A DNA stretch of 64,000 nucleotides from Faecalicatena contorta (GCF_003149105.1 NZ_QGDS01000011.1:1-64000), one strand, 5' to 3'; counted from the first letter of the stretch, positions 24,640-33,669 are shown. The notes: generated by a model from the sequence alone, not told the origin. A program made the numbers and translations.

Positions 24640-26297
24640 TAACTTATTCTCCCATGTTCTACAGAATAAACGGTGTCTACAATTCCCATGGTGGATTGTC
24701 TGTGGGAAACTAATATCACCGTTTTTCCCTGTCTCTCCTTTTGCAGAGATTTTAGAATCACACCTTCATTCAAACTATCAAGATTGCTGGTAGGTTCGTC
24801 TAACAACAGAAACGGTGCATCATGGAGAAATGCTCTTGCCAGTCCAAGCCGCTGCCTCTGACCGCCGGACAGAGTGTCTCCAAGCTCACCTACCAGGGTA
24901 TCATAACCTTTTGGAAGGCTCATAATAAAATCATGAATCGACGCTTTTTTACAGGCAGTCTCCAGTTCCTTCTGAGAGGCCCCCCGCTTTGCAATTCGAA
25001 GATTATTCGCAATACTATCGTGAAACAGATGAGTTTCCTGTGTCACAAAACTTTCCATATTACGAAGATTGTCTGTGTTTACTTCGTTAATGGGTGTGCC
25101 AGAAATCCGAATATCTCCTTCATTAACATTCCAAAACCGCATCAGCAGCTTAAGTAAAGTGGATTTACCGCTTCCACTTTGTCCTACTATACCCACGATA
25201 TCATGCTCAGGAATAGTAAGCGATACATTTGATAAAATTCTTTCCTGTCCATAAGAAAAATTTACGTCCCTGGCAGCAGCACAATGAAAAGTAATCACCG
25301 GCTTTTCTACTACTTCCTCCACCACAGGATTTTCATCCAGAATATCCAGTACCCGGTTTCCAGCCGCAAAAGTGTTTTGCAGAGTACTTCCCAGATATGC
25401 CAGTGCAATCACAGAACCAAAGGAACTCATTAAAGCTATGGTGGGAATCAGGACACCGTCAAACCCTACTGCTCCCTTTTGATATAATAATGCACTTGCA
25501 AACAGCATTGCAATATCAAACAACAAAATGATGTTATTAGTTACCCCCATATTTCGCCCCGTTGTTTTCTTCATACGTTCCTCGTATTTTGAAAGTTCAT
25601 CCGTCTTATGATTCATCTCACTGAGTCGTTTTTTTCCCTGCCCATACTGGATGGTTTCCATAAGACCGCGCAGACTATCCAAGACAAACCCGCTTAAATC
25701 TCCGGATTTAGAGCGGAATCTCATGCCGTCATCACCGCTTGCCCTGGATATAAGCAGTGGAATAAGAATTCCTACTATCAAGTAAGCTGTCAAAGCCAGC
25801 AGTCCCAGCACTGGGTGAAAACTTCCAATAAACAAACACATAAAGAAAGTCATGAAAAACGCAATGGCTGCGGGAGAAATAGTATGGGCATAAAATACCT
25901 CTAAAAGTTCAATATCCGAAGTAATAATTGAAATCAAATCTCCTTTATCTCTTCCTTCTAATTTCGCCGGGCATAGCTTTCTCAGTGCACGAAACACTTT
26001 GTTTCGGATGAGCGCCAACAGTTTGAAGGCAATATAATGGTTAAACGCCTGCTCCGCATAACGTAAGATACCCCTAAGCAGAGCAAATGCAATAAGGCAG
26101 ACAAAGATAGTCTTCAGTGTAAAAAGTGTATCGAACTGCAGCAATTCAAGAATGGCATACCCACCAAGAATGGTAATAAAAGCAGCGCACAGATTTCCAA
26201 TAAGCCCCATTAGAATTGCCAGAATCATAAATCCCGTCAAAGGCTTCACCAATACAATAAGATTTGCCATAACTTTAAAACCATTTCGTCTTTTCAT
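24639..26297 (-). CDS. ABC exporter half-transporter 2 of haem operon (CydC-like)
   Basis: This roughly 552-residue protein has a six-helix membrane domain followed by an ATPase with Walker A GQSGSGKST, signature LSGGQRQRLGLARAF and Walker B FLLLDEPTSNLD. I place the start at 26297 (MKRRNGFKVM) because AAAGGA precedes it and the open frame upstream runs back into the preceding gene. It starts one base after the stop of the partner at 26299-28071, so the two should form a heterodimer. CydDC export of thiols or haem, or a function like the extra ABC genes of the streptococcal sia operon, are both possible. The substrate is unknown. Confidence 0.88.
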   Translation of the reverse strand: MKRRNGFKVMANLIVLVKPLTGFMILAILMGLIGNLCAAFITILGGYAILELLQFDTLFTLKTIFVCLIAFALLRGILRYAEQAFNHYIAFKLLALIRNKVFRALRKLCPAKLEGRDKGDLISIITSDIELLEVFYAHTISPAAIAFFMTFFMCLFIGSFHPVLGLLALTAYLIVGILIPLLISRASGDDGMRFRSKSGDLSGFVLDSLRGLMETIQYGQGKKRLSEMNHKTDELSKYEERMKKTTGRNMGVTNNIILLFDIAMLFASALLYQKGAVGFDGVLIPTIALMSSFGSVIALAYLGSTLQNTFAAGNRVLDILDENPVVEEVVEKPVITFHCAAARDVNFSYGQERILSNVSLTIPEHDIVGIVGQSGSGKSTLLKLLMRFWNVNEGDIRISGTPINEVNTDNLRNMESFVTQETHLFHDSIANNLRIAKRGASQKELETACKKASIHDFIMSLPKGYDTLVGELGDTLSGGQRQRLGLARAFLHDAPFLLLDEPTSNLDSLNEGVILKSLQKERQGKTVILVSHRQSTMGIVDTVYSVEHGRIS

Positions 26298-26298
26298 A

Positions 26299-28071
26299 TT
26301 AGTTTCTGTCCTTTCCATAGTTTTCAAGGTCTTGCTGAGTGTTCCACATCTTTTGATACAAACCATGGTTTTCCAGCAGTTCTTTATGGGTGCCCTCTTC
26401 TGCAACAGATCCTTCTTCCAGCACATAGATGTTGTCTGCATGTACCACATTGGCAAGCCTGTGAGAAATGAGTATCACTGTTTTACTTTTTGCAAGAGCA
26501 TGAACTTCCTTCATAATATCATTTTCACTCTCCACGTCAATATTGGAGGTGGCTTCGTCAAAGATGTATACTGGACTGTCATGCAGCAATGCCCTTGCCA
26601 GTGCCAGCCTCTGACACTGGCCGCCGGACAGATTTTCGGCTTTCTCTAAAAGCAGTGTATCCAGTCCATTTTCGTTTTTTAGAAAACCCGAAAGATTTAC
26701 CCGTTCCAATACGGACCACAGTTCTTTGTCTCCGGCCTCAGAATTTCCCATTAAAAGATTGTACCGTACAGTGCCCTTGAACAAATAACTCTGGTTACTA
26801 ATGTAGGTTATATTGTTCATTAAGCTACTTTCCGGGATACTCTTTAGCTCCGTTTTTCCAATGGAAACCAAACCGGAATAATCTTTATTACGCCCCATTA
26901 AAACCGAAGCAATGGTAGACTTTCCACAACCGCTTTCACCTACAATTGCGGTAAAACTCTCCTGAGGAAAAGAAAGATGGATTCCATGAAGAACTTCCTG
27001 GTCTTTTTCATAGGAAAAATGCAAATCCCTGCAGGTAATTGTACCTATTTTAGAACCTGATTCTATTTTTGTTGAATAAGCCTGTGATTTGTCCAGGGTA
27101 CCAGACTTTATTTCATTCTCAGGAACATCTAATAGCTTGAAAATCTTATCACTGGCTGCCATACCATTCATTGCAATATGGAAAAAGCTGCCCAACTGCC
27201 TCATGGGAATAAAAAATTCCGCTGACAATAAGATAATAAGCATACAGCCTGCAAGAGTAACATTACCTTTCGCATACTGAGTGACAGCCATAATGATGCC
27301 CAAAGCTGCACCTCCATAGGCAATCAAATCCATAAGAATAATGGAATTAAGCTGCATCGTCAGCACCTTCATGGTAACCTTACGGAACTTCTCCGCTTCT
27401 GCGTTCATTTCTTCGTTTTTGAATTCGTCTGCCTGATAAATCTTTAATGTTGTCAGCCCCTGCAGGTTTTCAAGGAATGTATCGCCTAAAGCTGTATACT
27501 TCCCCCAATATTTGGATAGAATTTTTTTCGCTATGGTCTGTACTGCGGCAATGGAAATGGGAATCAGCGGGACACAAACGAGCAATACAATTGCCGATGG
27601 AACATTTATAAAACTTAGATAAGTAAATAAGGTCAGCGGGGCCAGCATGGCATAGAAAAACTGAGGTAAATAAGAGCCGAAGTAGGTCTCAAGCTGATCT
27701 ACACCCTCTACCGCCACTTGTACGACTTCAGAAGTTTTGACCGCCTCCTTATAGGAACCCCCCAGACTCAGAAGTTTTTCGTAGATTTTTGCCCGCAAGG
27801 TTTTCTTTACCTCTTTTGCCGATAGATATCCCATCCGGGAAGCTCCTGTTGAACAGACAAAACGAATCACTACAGCAATAACCACCACAATAAATGTAGT
27901 AATCATACTGCCAGTATCCCCTTTGCCGATAAAAAGAAGTGCCAGCAGGCTTGTGATGCTTGTCATTATAACCATATTTGCCACAAGTGAACACCACTGC
28001 AATACAACATTCCCTGCTATGTATTTTTTACTTTCGCTTATTGTTCCAATCAATCTTTTATTTATAATCAT
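26299..28071 (-). CDS. ABC exporter half-transporter 1 of haem operon (CydD-like)
   Basis: This 590-residue protein has an N-terminal six-helix domain (YIAGNVVLQWCSLVANMVIM first) and a C-terminal ATPase with Walker A GESGCGKST, signature LSGGQCQRLALARAL, Walker B VYIFDEATSNID and switch SHRLANV. It pairs with the next gene to form a heterodimeric exporter. In the streptococcal shr-shp-hts (sia) operon, similar ABC exporter genes follow the haem importer, and the order here is the same. Its start is 70 bases after the importer ATPase stop. Confidence 0.9.
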   Translation of the reverse strand: MIINKRLIGTISESKKYIAGNVVLQWCSLVANMVIMTSITSLLALLFIGKGDTGSMITTFIVVVIAVVIRFVCSTGASRMGYLSAKEVKKTLRAKIYEKLLSLGGSYKEAVKTSEVVQVAVEGVDQLETYFGSYLPQFFYAMLAPLTLFTYLSFINVPSAIVLLVCVPLIPISIAAVQTIAKKILSKYWGKYTALGDTFLENLQGLTTLKIYQADEFKNEEMNAEAEKFRKVTMKVLTMQLNSIILMDLIAYGGAALGIIMAVTQYAKGNVTLAGCMLIILLSAEFFIPMRQLGSFFHIAMNGMAASDKIFKLLDVPENEIKSGTLDKSQAYSTKIESGSKIGTITCRDLHFSYEKDQEVLHGIHLSFPQESFTAIVGESGCGKSTIASVLMGRNKDYSGLVSIGKTELKSIPESSLMNNITYISNQSYLFKGTVRYNLLMGNSEAGDKELWSVLERVNLSGFLKNENGLDTLLLEKAENLSGGQCQRLALARALLHDSPVYIFDEATSNIDVESENDIMKEVHALAKSKTVILISHRLANVVHADNIYVLEEGSVAEEGTHKELLENHGLYQKMWNTQQDLENYGKDRN

Positions 28072-28140
28072 GAAATTAAACCGCCTTTGTCATTCGCTTT
28101 GTATGATGTCAATAAGTGCCTTAAAATGTTATCCCCAATG

Positions 28141-28917
28141 TTATATTGGAATAACGAAAGGCTTCCCGTCCACATTCTGAATATTAAGCTCCACATCATA
28201 CACCGTACGCACCAGTTCAGAAGTGATAATCTCCTCCGGCCGTCCCTGGGCAATGATTTTCCCATCCTGCATAGCCACGATTTCATCGCTATAATAAAGA
28301 GATTGGTTGATATCATGGAGAACCATGACGATGGTAATACCGTATTCCCGGTTCAACTGACGAATGAGTTTTAAAATCTGCAGTTGATACCGGATATCCA
28401 GATAGGTGGTCGGCTCATCCAAAAAAAGTATTTTCGTGTCTTGTGCCAGCGCCATAGCAATCCAGACTCTCTGTTTCTGTCCCCCGGAAAGCTCTGCTGC
28501 CGGCTTATCTTTATGCTTAAGCGTATGGGTAATTTCCATCGCCCAGCGGATTTTTTCTTCGTCTTCTTTCGTATCCTGAGAAATTCCCATCCTGTGATAA
28601 GGAGTCCGCCCATAAGAAATCAGTTTTTCTACGCTCAAATCTGCCGGGGCTGTATTATACTGATGAACAATGGCCGCCTGCCTCGCAAACTTCTTTAAGC
28701 GGATATTTGCAATATTTTCGTCATGGAGCGAAATCGTTCCGTCATCCGGTTTCAGGTTCTTGGTCATTAAATTGAATAACGTACTCTTTCCGCATCCATT
28801 GGCGCCAATCAATGTAGTTATTGTTCCTTCGTGGAGTGTGAGATCAAGTCTTTTTATTACTTCGTACTTTCCATACGAAAAAGAAAGATCCTTGATAGTA
28901 AAAATATTATCCGCCAT
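28141..28917 (-). CDS. Haem/iron-type ABC importer ATPase (HtsC/FecE-like)
   Basis: This 258-residue ATPase has Walker A GANGCGKST, signature LSGGQKQRVWIAMAL, Walker B ILFLDEPTTYLD and switch VMVLHDINQSL. FSYGKYEVIKRLDLTLHEG at the N-terminus is typical of the FecE/FhuC/BtuD branch. Its start overlaps the end of the permease gene by eleven bases. Together with genes 28907-29899 and 29912-30796 it makes a complete binding-protein-dependent importer for haem. Confidence 0.93.
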   Translation of the reverse strand: MADNIFTIKDLSFSYGKYEVIKRLDLTLHEGTITTLIGANGCGKSTLFNLMTKNLKPDDGTISLHDENIANIRLKKFARQAAIVHQYNTAPADLSVEKLISYGRTPYHRMGISQDTKEDEEKIRWAMEITHTLKHKDKPAAELSGGQKQRVWIAMALAQDTKILFLDEPTTYLDIRYQLQILKLIRQLNREYGITIVMVLHDINQSLYYSDEIVAMQDGKIIAQGRPEEIITSELVRTVYDVELNIQNVDGKPFVIPI

Positions 28918-29899
28918 AATTCTGTTTTGACCTCCTCAGCAAAAGAATGAAAAACGGACCGCCCGCCACCGACATAATAATTGACGCACTGATTTCATAA
29001 GGTGATGCAATTGTCCGCCCCACTGTGTCTGCAAGCAGCAAGGTGAATGCCCCCAGAATCATACTATAGGGTACCAGCACCTTATGATTACTGCCTACTA
29101 AAAGCCTTGCAATATGCGGAACGATGAGCCCCAGAAAACTGATAGGGCCAATCACCGAAGTGGAAATACTCGCGAGCAAAACCGCAATAGCGGAAATCAT
29201 AATCCGGTTTCTTGTAACATTTACGCCGAGGCTTCTCGCTGTCTTCTCCTCTAACGCCAGCAGGTTACACTGCCCAAGCACAAAGATGGAGAGAATGAGA
29301 CCAATCATTACATAAATAAAAAGAGTGAAAAAGTCATTCCAGATCTTCATGGTGATATTGGCATTGACTATGCTTGCCACACCTGAATAGTTACTTCCGG
29401 TACCGCTGTTAAAAGCACTCATAATACCCATGAACATGGCATTTACTGCTACGCCGACGAGAATAATTCTAAGAGGAGAAAGACCGCCTCTCCATGAAAG
29501 ACTGTATACCAGCAAAAAGGCAGCCATACCGCCGAGAAATGCAAAAAGTGGTGTAACGAAGTAGAGTGTTGGGAAAAAAGCAGTAATGAGGACCGCTGCA
29601 AGACTTGCACCTGAGCTAATACCGATAATGCCGGGGTCGGCAAGAGGATTTTTCAGAAGTGCCTGCAGCAAAACACCGGAAACAGCGGTTGCCGTACCAC
29701 CGAATATCGCGATGAAAATCCGGGGAAAGCGCAGGTCATAAATGGTTGCCACATCTGGGTTGTATTCTATGAATAATCCTTTGAACAGCTCTATGGGGGA
29801 AACCTTTAAGCTGCCAGTATTAACAGCAATCAGGAATAAAAATAGAAGTCCTATTGCAGTTATTACAAAGGATAGTACCTTTTTTCTTGTGCTTATCAC
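28907..29899 (-). CDS. Haem ABC importer permease (HtsB/FecCD family)
   Basis: This 330-residue protein has about ten transmembrane helices and the FecCD signatures: LRFPRIFIAIFGGTATAVSGVLLQALLKNPLADP near residue 58 and the C-terminal GPISFLGLIVPHIARLLVG near 243 with the GxGxPH-type ATPase coupling loop. It lies 12 bases after the binding-protein gene. It translocates the haem passed on by the lipoprotein. Confidence 0.93.
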   Translation of the reverse strand: MISTRKKVLSFVITAIGLLFLFLIAVNTGSLKVSPIELFKGLFIEYNPDVATIYDLRFPRIFIAIFGGTATAVSGVLLQALLKNPLADPGIIGISSGASLAAVLITAFFPTLYFVTPLFAFLGGMAAFLLVYSLSWRGGLSPLRIILVGVAVNAMFMGIMSAFNSGTGSNYSGVASIVNANITMKIWNDFFTLFIYVMIGLILSIFVLGQCNLLALEEKTARSLGVNVTRNRIMISAIAVLLASISTSVIGPISFLGLIVPHIARLLVGSNHKVLVPYSMILGAFTLLLADTVGRTIASPYEISASIIMSVAGGPFFILLLRRSKQNYGG

Positions 29900-29911
29900 A
29901 AACTTTCCTCC

Positions 29912-30796
29912 TTATTGACTATAAAGAATTGGATATAAGTCCTCCAATGCTTCTTTATAACGAAAAGTAGCGCTCATGCCAAACTTTTCATTATCCAGGT
30001 CATACACTCTGCTATTTTGTACAGCAGTAAAATGTTTCCATATATCATTTGTTTCAAATTCTTCTGCAAACATGATTTTTACTTGTTCCGGCATAGCATG
30101 GGAAGTACGCAGAATAATATCCGGAGCTTTTCCAAGCATATCCTCCGTATTAATGTTCAGAAAATCCTGTCCGTCTCCGTCACCATAAACATTTATCCCG
30201 CCTGCCAGCTTTACTAAGCTGCCCACATAACTGCTTTCCGTTGCAACAACATAAGAACCGGGAAGTCCCATCAAAATCAGAACAGTGGTCTCTTCTTGTT
30301 CAGCACGGTCATTCGAATAAGTCGTTTTAAAGGATTCAAAATCCCTGTAAAGCTGCTCTGCCGGCTCTTCTTTGCCAAACATTTCTCCCAGCTCCCGGAT
30401 GGACTGATACATCCCGTCTACACTTTTTAGGTTCAGGAAGTAGCTGTCTGCCTCAATCGCATCGTATTGAGGCTTCAGCTCTCCTTCCAGCGAATTTGGC
30501 GATAAAATAATGGATGGATTCAGAGATTTCACGATTTCCATATTGGGTGCCATAGGGGAACCAACACTTTTCACTCCCTCATACCGCTCTGGAATCGCAT
30601 AGTTTTGTGTTTCAGGCACACCTACTACAAAATCAATTTCTAGCTTATCTAAAATCTCACAAGTGGCTACCGATGTAGCCACAATACGAGGTTCATTTTC
30701 CTTACTATCCGTTGAAATATTGCCTCCGGACTGATCTACACATCCTGTCAGCAGAAGAAAAGTAAATAACGGTATAAGTAGTTTGATTTTCTTCAT
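29912..30796 (-). CDS. Haem-binding lipoprotein (IsdE/HtsA-like)
   Basis: This 294-residue type III binding protein has a lipobox LLTGC with Cys19. Met82 in GSPMAPNMEIVKSL and His233 in RTSHAMPEQVK lie where IsdE (Met78, His229) and HtsA carry the axial haem ligands, and NDIWKHFTAVQNSRVYDL plus FGMSATFRYKEALEDL match the IsdE C-lobe. It receives haem from surface NEAT or Shp-type proteins and hands it to the permease. The start is three bases from the Shp-like gene's end and has a GGAG-type site. The haem assignment is stronger than for a general siderophore receptor because both ligands are present. Confidence 0.9.
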   Translation of the reverse strand: MKKIKLLIPLFTFLLLTGCVDQSGGNISTDSKENEPRIVATSVATCEILDKLEIDFVVGVPETQNYAIPERYEGVKSVGSPMAPNMEIVKSLNPSIILSPNSLEGELKPQYDAIEADSYFLNLKSVDGMYQSIRELGEMFGKEEPAEQLYRDFESFKTTYSNDRAEQEETTVLILMGLPGSYVVATESSYVGSLVKLAGGINVYGDGDGQDFLNINTEDMLGKAPDIILRTSHAMPEQVKIMFAEEFETNDIWKHFTAVQNSRVYDLDNEKFGMSATFRYKEALEDLYPILYSQ

Positions 30797-30799
30797 AGC

Positions 30800-31579
30800 C
30801 TATTTCTTTCTCCTTTTGCAGATAAGAACTATACCTGTTCCCGCCGCAATAAGAACTGCGGCGGCAATTCCAATTATCACATACCTGACGCCAGGTTGTG
30901 TTTCTGTTTCTTCTATAACCTCTTCGGGCTGTGCCTCCGTCTCTTCTATGACCTCCTCGGGCTGTTCTTTCGTTTCTTCTGAATGAGAGCCGGTACTGTT
31001 ATTTTCCTCTTCGTATTTCTCTGCCTGACTTTCTGCCGGAATCATCTCACTCAAAAAAATTCCGGTTCCTGGTTTTGCAGTCTCCATATTCAGCTTTACA
31101 AAAAACTGGACATCTCTTCCCATTGGGTCTACATAAAGAATCGGACTGATGTATTTATCTGTGGAATCTACTTCAAAGCGATAGTGATTACAAGTATCAC
31201 CATTTGTTTCATGGCTTCCGGTTTGTGTAATTTCAACATCGCTGTATGTACCGTCTTCCTTCTGTATCTGCACTTTTACATTGCTGATATTAGACATCAG
31301 CCCAATTCCCAGAGTCACATAAGTTTTCTCCCTGGATTGTTCTACCAATACTTCTTTTTCAACAATACTTTCGCTCATACTGTCTCCCAGAGCAATATTG
31401 GTTCCTCCATCTGCCGTTTCCCCGGTTTCAGGGTTGGCATAGGAAGTTGTCCTTGATACCGTATAGGCTCCATCCTCGAAGGCAAAAACCGGGAGAGGGA
31501 CAGCCATCAGCAAGATAGCTGTCATCAACCCGTAAAAGAGCTTTTTTAATCTTCGGGACATTTGTATCTTTTTATTCAT
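30800..31579 (-). CDS. Shp-like surface haem-relay protein
   Basis: This 259-residue protein has a signal peptide (LFYGLMTAILLMAVPLPVFA), a single beta-rich domain at about 33-175 (DGAYTVSRTTSYANPETGETADGG ending SPILYVDPMGRDVQFFVKLN), an acidic linker with an 11-residue tandem repeat (EETEAQPEEVI type), and a C-terminal membrane anchor with basic tail (GIVLICKRRKK). Domain start, position and context match Shp, the streptococcal protein that carries haem from Shr to HtsA. It overlaps the upstream NEAT gene by eight bases. Met-rich segments (GIGLMSN, DSMSES) could supply the bis-Met haem ligands seen in Shp, but I cannot assign them. Confidence 0.75.
   Translation of the reverse strand: MNKKIQMSRRLKKLFYGLMTAILLMAVPLPVFAFEDGAYTVSRTTSYANPETGETADGGTNIALGDSMSESIVEKEVLVEQSREKTYVTLGIGLMSNISNVKVQIQKEDGTYSDVEITQTGSHETNGDTCNHYRFEVDSTDKYISPILYVDPMGRDVQFFVKLNMETAKPGTGIFLSEMIPAESQAEKYEEENNSTGSHSEETKEQPEEVIEETEAQPEEVIEETETQPGVRYVIIGIAAAVLIAAGTGIVLICKRRKK
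30907..30972 (-). repeat. Two 33-base tandem repeats in the Shp-like gene
   Basis: Units at 30907-30939 and 30940-30972 share most bases and encode Glu/Pro/Gln-rich 11-residue repeats in the linker before the membrane anchor. Such repeats often vary in number between strains. Confidence 0.75.
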
Positions 31580-33356
31580 TTACATTCTCCCTGCGTTTTC
31601 TGGTAAATACCATCAAAAGGATGATACTTGCAAAAGCGGATGCCAGCAGGCCATACATGAGAACATCAGAATTATCACCAGTTTTCGGAGCACTGCTATT
31701 TCCACCTTTTATATCTGTGCCTGTCAGATCTATAGAAGGATCATCGGGATTATCGGATTCCTTTTCCAGAGAAGCATAATCAACACGGATTCTTGCATCT
31801 AAGTCTTGATTCCCCATCATTTCAACATGAGGATTTACCTTTACCATAATGTATTCCTGAGTATGGGGAAGTCCGAATGAAAAGGAGGTGGGGTTACCGG
31901 AAGCATCTTTACTCCCAACACTTGCCACTGCATAATTTCCATTTAAATCGGCAATCTTTAGTTCCTGAAGACTGGCTGTAATACTTCCAAATGTCATAGG
32001 CTGGGTATATACATACATGGTAGGTACACCGTTTTTAACAGTGATTCTTGCACTTTCTTTCATGGAAGCTGCTGCCATGGAAGGATTGTTATTTGTTGCA
32101 TGCCATAGTTTAACAGAAACTTTGTATATTCCGTCTGCCAGATTATCCTTGTCCAAAGTGCCGTCTGTGTTACCAGGAGTATCTTTCCCTGTGTTGCCAG
32201 ATGTGTTTTTCTCTGTCAGAGCTTTTACGGCAGCATTAATGTCGCTGGCCATTTTGTCAACTCTTGCCTGCTCATTGATTTTAAGATCACGAACCACTCC
32301 ATCAAGGGCGTTTTGCAAAGTTTTTACAGATTCGTCTGTATATTTGCTTAAATCTTTAGGTACACCGGCAACAGCCTGATCTACCTTGGCATAATCGGCA
32401 TCTCTATAGACTAGAGCTGCAATTTTCCCTTCGATTTCAACTGCCCAGGCATCAATTTCCTCTTGTCTGTCTGGTGTCAGCCCCCGCTGTACGGCATCTT
32501 TTGCTGCCATAAGGGCATTCCAGGACTCCTCGGTATAAAGACTTGAATCCGCTGGAATTTTAGCCAGCGCAGCATCTACTTTACTATAACTTCCACCTTT
32601 CCATTCAAGGTTATCTTTTGCTGCCTGTAACTGTGCAATCATAGCATTAATATCCGCCATAGATGCTCCATTTGCTGCCATTTCCCTGGCCTGTACAAGT
32701 ACAGCCTGTAAAGCTGACCATGTCTCTGCTGTATAGTCTTCTTCGTTTAACCCTTCATAAGAAGCAATCAAGTTGCTTAATCCGGTTGTATGAGCTACGG
32801 CATTTACAAAATCAAGTGTCAAAGTAACACCCGTCGGATAGGGATTTCCACCTCCCATAAACACATCCATAAAATCCACCGTAAGCGTTATAGCATAGCT
32901 TCCATCTCCATTTGCTGCAGGCAAAGGAAATGATATCTCGTCCGGAACTTCAATCGCCTCTGTCACAGAAGGATCACCGAATGCAGGGGAATACAATTCT
33001 GTTTTGTAGGAGTGATAGGTCGCTCCATCTATTGTCTTAATATTTGCATGGTACTCTCCGCCAAAGTTGATTATCATATGCTGTGCACGGACGGTAGCAA
33101 CTTTATTGCCGCTTTCATCAACAGTAACTTCAGCACTATTTCCAAATGCTCCAGCAAAAGCACTTTGAACAGCCGGAAGAGGTGCTTTACTTACCAGCGA
33201 TTCAATCGGGACTGTATAAGTACCAGGTTCTGTAGGAGCATCCCCTGCTGCGAACACTTGCATTATATTGGTGTTCAAAGTCAAGGCTATTGCCAGAAAA
33301 AGGGTTAAGCCGCGTTTTAAAAGTGACCCACCTTGTTTTGTACTTTTTGTTGCCAT
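31572..33356 (-). CDS. Cell-wall-anchored NEAT-domain haem receptor with FIVAR-type repeats
   Basis: This 594-residue protein has a signal peptide (about 1-36), an N-terminal NEAT-like domain (about 40-195), three FIVAR-like helical repeats (about 198-385, each with YTxESW-type motifs such as DYTAETWSALQAV, LYTEESWNALMAA, KYTDESVKTLQNA), a second NEAT domain (about 405-535, DGIYKVSVKLWHATNNNPSMA to EYIMVKVNPHVEMMG), and a sortase signal SAPKTGD, hydrophobic helix and KRR tail. In the second NEAT domain the YxxxY haem motif keeps only the first Tyr (YIMVK). It is the first gene of the haem operon and plays the role of Shr or IsdA-like receptor. AGGAGG precedes the ATG. Confidence 0.88.
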   Translation of the reverse strand: MATKSTKQGGSLLKRGLTLFLAIALTLNTNIMQVFAAGDAPTEPGTYTVPIESLVSKAPLPAVQSAFAGAFGNSAEVTVDESGNKVATVRAQHMIINFGGEYHANIKTIDGATYHSYKTELYSPAFGDPSVTEAIEVPDEISFPLPAANGDGSYAITLTVDFMDVFMGGGNPYPTGVTLTLDFVNAVAHTTGLSNLIASYEGLNEEDYTAETWSALQAVLVQAREMAANGASMADINAMIAQLQAAKDNLEWKGGSYSKVDAALAKIPADSSLYTEESWNALMAAKDAVQRGLTPDRQEEIDAWAVEIEGKIAALVYRDADYAKVDQAVAGVPKDLSKYTDESVKTLQNALDGVVRDLKINEQARVDKMASDINAAVKALTEKNTSGNTGKDTPGNTDGTLDKDNLADGIYKVSVKLWHATNNNPSMAAASMKESARITVKNGVPTMYVYTQPMTFGSITASLQELKIADLNGNYAVASVGSKDASGNPTSFSFGLPHTQEYIMVKVNPHVEMMGNQDLDARIRVDYASLEKESDNPDDPSIDLTGTDIKGGNSSAPKTGDNSDVLMYGLLASAFASIILLMVFTRKRRENVNE

Positions 33357-33405
33357 TGTTAAATTCCTCCTTTTACTTCTCCCTCATCCCAGGGTAGTTG
33401 AATTT

Positions 33406-33425
33406 CGGTTAGAACAAACTAACCG
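33406..33425. promoter_or_regulatory. DtxR-like operator site 1
   Basis: CGGTTAG-AACAAA-CTAACCG is a perfect 7-bp inverted repeat around six bases, containing the GTTAG-N6-CTAAC core shared with 33565-33580 and 34753-34768. It lies between the NEAT gene and the upstream structured element. As RNA it could also form a hairpin just before the ribosome site. Confidence 0.6.
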
Positions 33426-33439
33426 CATTGCCTAAAATA

Positions 33440-33512
33440 AAGAGTTTGTAAAACAAACTCTTGTGGCGGCCGCATAGCCACATCTACCACTTACGCCGCA
33501 GTGCGGTCTCCC
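33440..33512 (-). repeat. Structured dispersed element, copy 2
   Basis: A perfect 10-bp hairpin (33440-33449 with 33453-33462) is followed on the minus strand by TATTTTAGG and preceded by a folded domain (33463-33512) containing CATAGCCACATCTAC and CGCCGCAGTGCGGTC. Same layout as 13024-13104. In the 5' leader of the haem operon it has the form of an aptamer plus terminator, but no known riboswitch class is recognised. Confidence 0.5.
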
Positions 33513-33555
33513 ATGAAGAAGTGTTTTCTTCTTCTTTTCTGCAGAGCTGCCTTTC

Positions 33556-33584
33556 ATTATAGGTGTTAGCTACAGCTAACCCGT
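33556..33584 (-). promoter_or_regulatory. Haem operon promoter with DtxR-like operator site 2
   Basis: TATAAT (33556-33561 on the minus strand) is preceded by GTTAG-CTGTAG-CTAAC (33565-33580), which occupies the spacer between -10 and a weak -35 (TTACGG region near 33581-33586). A repressor bound here would block polymerase. The core matches sites at 33408 and 34753. Confidence 0.7.
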
Positions 33585-33632
33585 AAGGCAAAATAATATG
33601 CCCACAGGCACACATCTCTTTTCAGAACAAGG

Positions 33633-33649
33633 AAAGTATAGCATACTTT
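33633..33649. promoter_or_regulatory. 17-bp palindrome AAAGTAT-AGC-ATACTTT
   Basis: Perfect 7-base arms around AGC lie 70 bases upstream of the haem promoter. The minus strand contains TATACT within it, so it may overlap a second promoter with a weak -35. No known operator class is recognised. Confidence 0.4.
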
Positions 33650-33669
33650 TTTTCTTTTGGTACTACGAG

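Noticed and set aside
24639..26456. Longer version of the second ABC exporter gene starting at 26456
   Set aside because: The first 53 codons lie inside the preceding ABC gene in another frame; the ATG at 26297 has a ribosome site one base after the upstream stop.
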